Source: Bacteroidota bacterium (GTDB lineage Bacteria; Bacteroidota; Bacteroidia; Flavobacteriales_F; PHOS-HE28). Taken from it: a stretch of 9,356 nucleotides of DNA. The DNA lies in assembly GCA_023412755.1 (NCBI GenBank), contig JAEZCB010000042.1, positions 1 through 9,356 of the forward strand, in the 5' to 3' direction. The position numbers and the translations under genes were made by a program. The notes under the pieces are model-generated. The model was not told where the DNA came from and did not search any database. It saw only the letters and a program-made list of their open reading frames with translations. Shown piece by piece: positions 5,656 to 9,356 of this stretch (within the stretch, counting starts at the first letter, position 1; each line of letters begins with the position of its first letter).

Positions 5656-6552
5656 CTAGGAGCCGCGCATCATGTTCTGATACTGGTTGATGTGCCCAGG
5701 ATCGATGATCTGCAGGGTATTGAAGAGTTTGGTCTTCTCCTGGGGCTCGGCCGGTTTGAACATCTCCACGATCTCGTTGTACTTCGCGTTGAAGAATACC
5801 TGCAGGTTATAGCTGGCGGGCTTCGCCTGATGCACCGTCTTGAGTTTCTCGATCTCCGCGGCGATCACTTTTCGCGCGGCACCGGGATCCTCGGTCATCT
5901 TATCCAACCCTTCCCGGTGGTAGGTGTACAACAGCTCCCTAAACGGGCGGAATACCGCCTGCACCTGGTTGTCCACCAACCAATAACGATTGCGCTCATT
6001 CTCATACGCCTGCCAGCCGGTCTCGCTCACGTTCTGCGCATTGTTCACCACCTGCTGGGCCAGCGTGTAGTATGGTGATCCCCCCATGGACGAGTAGGTG
6101 TCGGCATCGAGTCCCAGCACGTAATAGGCGTAGAAACCCAGCAGCGACGAAAGATTGCTGATATGCCGGTCCGGGGTGAACTCGATCTGCGTGTTCTCCA
6201 GAAAATTGAACTGGATGTTGTTATCCACCATGTCCAGGATCGGGCTGTTGTAATCGGAGCCATAGACCGGACGGGCATAGATCACCTGGAGGCTTCCCTC
6301 GAAGCGATCGGGCGCAGGCACGCTGCTGATCGTGAGCAGCAGGTTGATATCGATGCGCTCCATGGGAGCATAATTCAAATTGGTGAACCGCCTGTTCTGG
6401 TAGAATTCCCGGATGGCCGTTTCCAACGATTTGAAGATGCGTGGTTCCGCATTGGCCACCTGCGGAGCGATCACACTCACCTGGCAATTGAATTCCTGGG
6501 CGGAGGCACCGAGCCATCCGGCCAGGGTGAAGAGTACGAGGATCCTACGCAT
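5656..6552 (-). CDS. porD: DUF4835 family protein, type IX secretion-associated PorD
   Basis: The 298-aa product begins MRRILVLFTLAGWLGASAQ, a signal peptide probably cut after SA/QEF. It is followed by EFNCQVSVIAPQVANAEPRI, the typical opening of DUF4835 proteins, then LETAIREFYQNRRFTN, NLLLTISSVPAPDRFEGSLQ and ARPVYGSDYNSPILDMVDNN. FYAYYVLGLDADTYSSMGGS lies at about 139-158, and NAKYNEIVEMF and a conserved tail LQIIDPGHINQYQNM close the protein. This family is named PorD in current annotation of Bacteroidota and linked to the type IX secretion system; its molecular role is unclear to me and it is probably periplasmic. The start is 3 nt after the coaBC stop, so it is the last gene of bamD-rpoZ-coaBC-porD. 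In many relatives recN comes next; here the operon ends against sixA. Confidence 0.85.
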   Translation of the reverse strand: MRRILVLFTLAGWLGASAQEFNCQVSVIAPQVANAEPRIFKSLETAIREFYQNRRFTNLNYAPMERIDINLLLTISSVPAPDRFEGSLQVIYARPVYGSDYNSPILDMVDNNIQFNFLENTQIEFTPDRHISNLSSLLGFYAYYVLGLDADTYSSMGGSPYYTLAQQVVNNAQNVSETGWQAYENERNRYWLVDNQVQAVFRPFRELLYTYHREGLDKMTEDPGAARKVIAAEIEKLKTVHQAKPASYNLQVFFNAKYNEIVEMFKPAEPQEKTKLFNTLQIIDPGHINQYQNMMRGS

Positions 6553-6555
6553 GGT

Positions 6556-7782
6556 TCAGCAAAGTTCTTCCAAATGGTCCAAGATCACACATGCGACATC
6601 GGCCTTGCTCATTAACGGGAACTCCCTGGGATCAGTACCCCTGCCGAAAAGGGTTATCCGGTTGGTATCATGGCCAAAGCCAGCTCCTTCATCCTTCAAT
6701 GAATTGAGCACCAATAGGTCGAGGTTCTTATCTTCAAGTTTTTTCCGGGCATTCGCATGGGCGTCATCGGTCTCCAATGCAAAACCTACGAGTAGCTGAG
6801 CATCAGGCTTATTACGCCCCATTGCTTGAAGTATGTCTTCAGTTGGCTCCAGAAGCAGTTCCTGCTGCATGGTGGCCTTCTTCAATTTGCTGGAAGCTGG
6901 TGCCGCAGGCCGGTGGTCGGCCACCGCGGCACACATGATCACCACATCCATATCACCAGCATAGCGGTGACATGCTTCGGCCATATGCGCAGCTGTGATC
7001 ACATCATGCCTTTCCACACCAGCCCGATCGATCCGCAGATCCACAGGGCCGGAGATCAGGATCACCCGGGCACCGCGGAGCGCGGCCTCTTCCGCGATCG
7101 CGAAACCCATTTTACCGCTGCTCCGGTTGCTGATGTAGCGGACCGGATCGATCGGTTCCTGTGTCGGGCCTGCTGTCACAAGCACACTCTTGCCACGTAA
7201 CTTGCTTTGGCCCAGCAGATCATGGCATAGGGCTTCCACGATATCACCGGGTTCGCTCATCCTGCCCTTGCCCTCCAGACCGCTGGCCAGATCACCATAC
7301 TCCGGACCAATGGCCTTTACGCCTCGCTCCTTCAGCAACCGCAGGTTTTGCCCCGTGGTGTCATGCGCGTACATCTCCAGGTCCATCGCAGGTGCCACAT
7401 ATACCGGGCAGGTGGCACTCAGGTAGCAGGCCATCAGCAAGTTATCGCATAGCCCGTTCGCCATTTTGGCCAGTGTGTTCGCACTGGCGGGCGCGATCAA
7501 CAACACATCAGCCCAGCGCGCCAGATGCACATGGTCATTCCAGCGGCCGCTGCCCTCGCGAACAAAAAGTTCTGTAAGAACAGGTCGTCCGCTGAGCGTG
7601 GAAAGTGTAAGAGGGGTGATGAAGTCGTGTGCGGAGGGCGTCATCACCACCTGCACCTGCGCCCCGGCCTTCACCAGTTCGCGTACCAGATGGGCCGTCT
7701 TATAAGCAGCGATGCTGCCCGTGACACCGAGCAGCACCTTGCGACCTAGATAACGTTCCACCGTGGCGGAGGATCGTTCCAT
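6556..7782 (-). CDS. coaBC: Bifunctional phosphopantothenoylcysteine decarboxylase / phosphopantothenate-cysteine ligase
   Basis: This 408-aa fusion makes 4'-phosphopantetheine for coenzyme A from phosphopantothenate and cysteine. The CoaC flavoprotein half (about 12-190) has VLLGVTGSIAAYK, HVHLARWAD with His84 at the E. coli His75 position, LIAPASANTLAKMANG, and APAMDLEMY. The CoaB half (about 195-408) opens LRGKSVLVTAGPTQEPIDPV. It has RYISNRSSGKMG with Asn219, CAAVADHRPAA, SKLKK around Lys299 (active-site lysine of the ligase) and LLVGFALETDD. Two CoaC residues differ from E. coli: the PxMN motif reads PAMD (Asp134), and ASGLEGKGRM has Ser167 where E. coli has Cys158. As I recall this is usual in Bacteroidota rather than damage. 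The ATG is 6 nt after the rpoZ stop and porD follows by 3 nt, so it sits mid-operon. Confidence 0.97.
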   Translation of the reverse strand: MERSSATVERYLGRKVLLGVTGSIAAYKTAHLVRELVKAGAQVQVVMTPSAHDFITPLTLSTLSGRPVLTELFVREGSGRWNDHVHLARWADVLLIAPASANTLAKMANGLCDNLLMACYLSATCPVYVAPAMDLEMYAHDTTGQNLRLLKERGVKAIGPEYGDLASGLEGKGRMSEPGDIVEALCHDLLGQSKLRGKSVLVTAGPTQEPIDPVRYISNRSSGKMGFAIAEEAALRGARVILISGPVDLRIDRAGVERHDVITAAHMAEACHRYAGDMDVVIMCAAVADHRPAAPASSKLKKATMQQELLLEPTEDILQAMGRNKPDAQLLVGFALETDDAHANARKKLEDKNLDLLVLNSLKDEGAGFGHDTNRITLFGRGTDPREFPLMSKADVACVILDHLEELC

Positions 7783-7788
7783 GACATA

Positions 7789-8136
7789 TTATTCCCTCTC
7801 CTGCTGCGGTGCGGCAGTATTCTCTTCAGGGCGGCGGAAGTAGATCTGCCCCTCCAGCATCTCCTGGATGGCGATCGCAGAAGGCTTGGGCATACGCTCG
7901 TAATGTTTGCTCACCTCGATCTGCTCACGGTTCTCATAGACCTCCTCGAGGTTTTCACCGCTAATGGCGAATTCCTCGAGCTTCGCGCTCAGCTCTTCCT
8001 TGATCTGCACGCTGATCTGGTTGGCACGCTTGCCCAGGATGGCCACTGCCTCGTAAACGTTGCCCGTGGTCTCATCCAGCTTGGCCACATCCCGGGTAAC
8101 GGTGGTCTTGGCGGCGTTCAAATGTTTGTTGTTCAT
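7789..8136 (-). CDS. rpoZ: DNA-directed RNA polymerase omega subunit
   Basis: A 115-aa protein with the Bacteroidota omega (RpoZ/Rpb6-like) pattern. TTVTRDVAKLDETTGNVYEAVAILGKRANQ spans about residues 11-40 in three short segments: a Thr/Asp-rich N-terminus, the hallmark NVYEAVAILGKRANQI, and a charged helix IKEELSAKLEEF. A middle acidic region (GENLEEVYENREQIE) and KPSAIAIQEMLEGQIYFRRP then a polar tail follow. Omega binds the beta' subunit and helps assembly of core polymerase. Its ATG overlaps the bamD stop as ATGA, so translation is probably coupled. It is followed 6 nt later by coaBC, an arrangement conserved in the phylum and similar in idea to rpoZ linkage elsewhere. Its last codons contain GAGAGGGA, which could serve as the coaBC ribosome binding site. 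Confidence 0.93.
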   Translation of the reverse strand: MNNKHLNAAKTTVTRDVAKLDETTGNVYEAVAILGKRANQISVQIKEELSAKLEEFAISGENLEEVYENREQIEVSKHYERMPKPSAIAIQEMLEGQIYFRRPEENTAAPQQERE

Positions 8137-8936
8137 GGTGTTGTGGCTGTTTCCTGGGTGAGCATCGCGTTCAACTCCCGGTACATCCTGTTGGCATCCG
8201 GGAGCACGGCGCTTTGCGGAAAAGCGTCCGCTAAATTATGATAACTACGGATAGCTTCCTGCACCCGCTCCAACCTTTTGCTTTCCACACTGTTCATCGC
8301 CAGCTGGTGATCGCTCTTCAACAACAGCAACATGGCGTCTTCCCTGAAGCGGCTGTTGGGCCAATCGCGTATGAAATTCCGGAAAGCCACTCCTGATGCC
8401 TGGTAATTGCGCATCCGGTAGTATTGGTTGGCCGCATGGTAGGTCTTCACCTCAAGCTTGGTCCGCAACTGGTCTATCAACGCGTTGCAGCTGTCCCGCA
8501 ATTCCGTACGTGGGTAGCGCACCATGAAAAGCTGAAGCTGATCGATGGCATTGCGCGTGTCCAGCTGGTCCAGTTCGTAGTTCGGTGAATTCTTGTAATG
8601 GCAGAAGGCACTGAGGAAGGCGGCCTCCTCTGCGTACTGGCTGGTGGGAAAGGTGCGAACGAAATTGGCCAGATAGTAAGCGGCCAAAGTGTAGTCCTTC
8701 ATATTGAAGTGTGCCTTCGCATGGAGATAGTTCATCCGTTCACTCTGGGAGGTGCCCCGGGTAAGCACGATAAGTTCCTCCAGCAGTGGTATGGCCCGTT
8801 CCCAATTATTGGCGGCATAATACTTCTCGGCCACCTCCATCTTGTAATCCACACGGTCGCTCTTCAGTGCCTTGTTGAATTCCCCGCAGGAGGCCAGTGT
8901 CAATAAAGCCAGAAGCAGGATGGCCGGTCTATTCAT
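8133..8936 (-). CDS. bamD: Outer membrane protein assembly factor BamD (lipoprotein)
   Basis: A 267-aa lipoprotein: MNRPAILLLALLTLASC is a lipoprotein signal with lipobox LASC and Cys17 as the lipidated residue. The mature part is a string of tetratricopeptide-like helices. They include KYYAANNWERAIPLLEEL (38-56), HAKAHFNMKDYTLAAYYL, FVRTFPTSQYAEEAAFLSAF (about 92-111), LQLFMVRYPRTELRDSCNAL, and YYRMRNYQASGVAFRNFI with DWPNSRFREDAM. This is the BamD/YfiO plan: the protein sits on the periplasmic side of the outer membrane and works with BamA to insert beta-barrel proteins. The second residue after Cys is Gly, so outer-membrane sorting is expected. It is the first gene of the operon, with a -7 box 37 nt upstream of its ATG, and overlaps rpoZ by four bases. 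Length is normal. Confidence 0.94.
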   Translation of the reverse strand: MNRPAILLLALLTLASCGEFNKALKSDRVDYKMEVAEKYYAANNWERAIPLLEELIVLTRGTSQSERMNYLHAKAHFNMKDYTLAAYYLANFVRTFPTSQYAEEAAFLSAFCHYKNSPNYELDQLDTRNAIDQLQLFMVRYPRTELRDSCNALIDQLRTKLEVKTYHAANQYYRMRNYQASGVAFRNFIRDWPNSRFREDAMLLLLKSDHQLAMNSVESKRLERVQEAIRSYHNLADAFPQSAVLPDANRMYRELNAMLTQETATTP

Positions 8937-8972
8937 TCAATGGGAAGGGATCTGGGGTCGTGGAAAAGCGCG

Positions 8973-8980
8973 CAAATATA
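8973..8980 (-). promoter_or_regulatory. -7 promoter box for the bamD operon
   Basis: Read on the minus strand this is TATATTTG, a perfect match to the Bacteroidota -7 consensus TAnnTTTG. It predicts a start of transcription near 8966 and a leader of about 30 nt before the bamD ATG at 8936. No TTG lies at the usual -33 distance. Confidence 0.6.
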
Positions 8981-9001
8981 GCCGCCAGCCCACAAGTGCC
9001 T

Positions 9002-9017
9002 GTTGAAGTAGTTCAAC
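9002..9017. promoter_or_regulatory. Inverted repeat between divergent promoters
   Basis: GTTGAA-GTAG-TTCAAC has two exact 6-bp arms around a 4-nt spacer. It lies 21 nt upstream of the bamD -7 box and 33 nt upstream of the plus-strand -7 box, so a bound regulator could affect both directions. It is a candidate operator only. Confidence 0.4.
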
Positions 9018-9050
9018 GCAAGACACCTCGTTCTGGTATGGCCGGGCGGT

Positions 9051-9058
9051 TACCTTTG
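9051..9058 (+). promoter_or_regulatory. -7 promoter box for the alpha-oxoamine synthase-like gene
   Basis: TACCTTTG is a perfect TAnnTTTG match 38 nt before the ATG at 9097, predicting a leader of about 32 nt. The -33 position shows only TTCTGG (9031-9036), a weak TTG match. Confidence 0.55.
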
Positions 9059-9096
9059 CCGCACCATTCCCAGTGGATGGGTCCAAGCAATCTCCC

Positions 9097-9356
9097 ATGA
9101 ACGACATCTTCGACAAGATCCGCAAAGACCTCGGACCGATCGGGCGCCAGGCCAAGGAAAGCCACGGCTATTTCAGCTTCCCAAAATTGGAGGGCGAATT
9201 GGGGCCGCACATGACCTTCCGGGGAAAAAAGGTTCTGGTATGGAGCCTCAACAACTACCTGGGGCTGGCCAACCATCCGGAGATCCGCAAAGTGGATGCT
9301 GATGCGGCCGCGGAATGGGGCATGGCCTATCCCATGGGCGCCCGCATGATGAGCGG
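9097..9356 (+). CDS. PLP-dependent alpha-oxoamine synthase / class I-II aminotransferase family protein (N-terminal part)
   Basis: Eighty-six complete codons are visible before the right edge. MNDIFDKIRKDLGPIG opens the protein, followed by GYFSFPKLEGELG (24-36), WSLNNYLGLANHPEIRK (49-65) and AYPMGARMMSG at the cut. The 'NNYLGLANHPEV' plus 'G.....GARMMSG' pattern is that of the alpha-oxoamine synthase family, which condenses an acyl thioester with an amino acid using pyridoxal phosphate (serine palmitoyltransferase, 8-amino-7-oxononanoate synthase, 2-amino-3-ketobutyrate CoA ligase). The PLP lysine and substrate-determining residues are outside the window. In Bacteroidota such genes often make sphingolipid or sulfonolipid bases, so a serine palmitoyltransferase-like or cysteate acyltransferase-like role is possible; this is inference. 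It is divergent from bamD, with its own -7 box. Confidence 0.85.
   Translation, partial: MNDIFDKIRKDLGPIGRQAKESHGYFSFPKLEGELGPHMTFRGKKVLVWSLNNYLGLANHPEIRKVDADAAAEWGMAYPMGARMMS

Noticed and set aside
5647..5670. GCGCG/CGCGC stem as a terminator between sixA and porD
   Set aside because: Only five base pairs, no T tract, and it overlaps the porD coding end.
5572..6078. Plus-strand 168-aa open frame over the sixA-porD junction
   Set aside because: Antisense to porD, and its His/Leu-rich repeats are the expected mirror of the porD codons.
7161..7577. Plus-strand 138-aa open frame inside coaBC
   Set aside because: Antisense shadow; Ser/Pro/His-rich translation with no domain.

Overview
The window most likely comes from a relatively GC-rich member of the Bacteroidota, probably a Flavobacteriales-type environmental bacterium (lineage inferred, no marker search possible). 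Three things point there: the compact cluster bamD-rpoZ-coaBC-DUF4835(porD), which I know as a Bacteroidota arrangement; a secreted protein ending in a type IX secretion sorting-domain-like region; and -7 promoter boxes of the TAnnTTTG kind, with mostly weak Shine-Dalgarno sequences.

Layout. Positions 1-685 (minus strand): a STAS/SEC14 (SpoIIAA-like) protein followed 4 nt later by a GTG-started sterol desaturase/fatty-acid hydroxylase that runs off the left edge. Positions 758-3310 (plus strand): a bestrophin-type channel, then the pseudokinase AMPylase SelO with a Cys at the selenocysteine position. Positions 3311-3624 hold no convincing gene but contain a degenerate intergenic palindrome and small hairpins. 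Next comes a small YtxH-like protein (plus strand), which converges on a minus-strand T9SS-CTD-like miniprotein across a very strong bidirectional terminator. Positions 4351-4656 form a divergent regulatory region with a 15-bp palindrome and a well-formed two-part stem-loop. An unrecognised 146-aa protein with an unusually strong ribosome binding site follows, then a SixA-type phosphohistidine phosphatase (plus strand). That pair converges on the bamD>rpoZ>coaBC>porD operon (8936 down to 5656). A second divergent region with two TAnnTTTG boxes flanking an inverted repeat separates bamD from a PLP-dependent alpha-oxoamine-synthase-like gene cut by the right edge.

How they relate. The minus-strand operon ties together outer-membrane assembly (BamD), RNA polymerase (omega), coenzyme A synthesis (CoaBC) and type IX secretion (PorD), with an ATGA overlap and 3-6 nt gaps that imply one transcript. 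The T9SS-like miniprotein could use the same export route. The remaining genes are mostly membrane, stress and lipid accessory functions, and I see no phage, transposon, CRISPR array, tRNA or rRNA. I found no clear new multi-gene system. The best leads are the miniature T9SS cargo with its palindromic upstream site, the structured element at 4487-4532, the unknown gene paired with sixA, and a marked excess of GATC.
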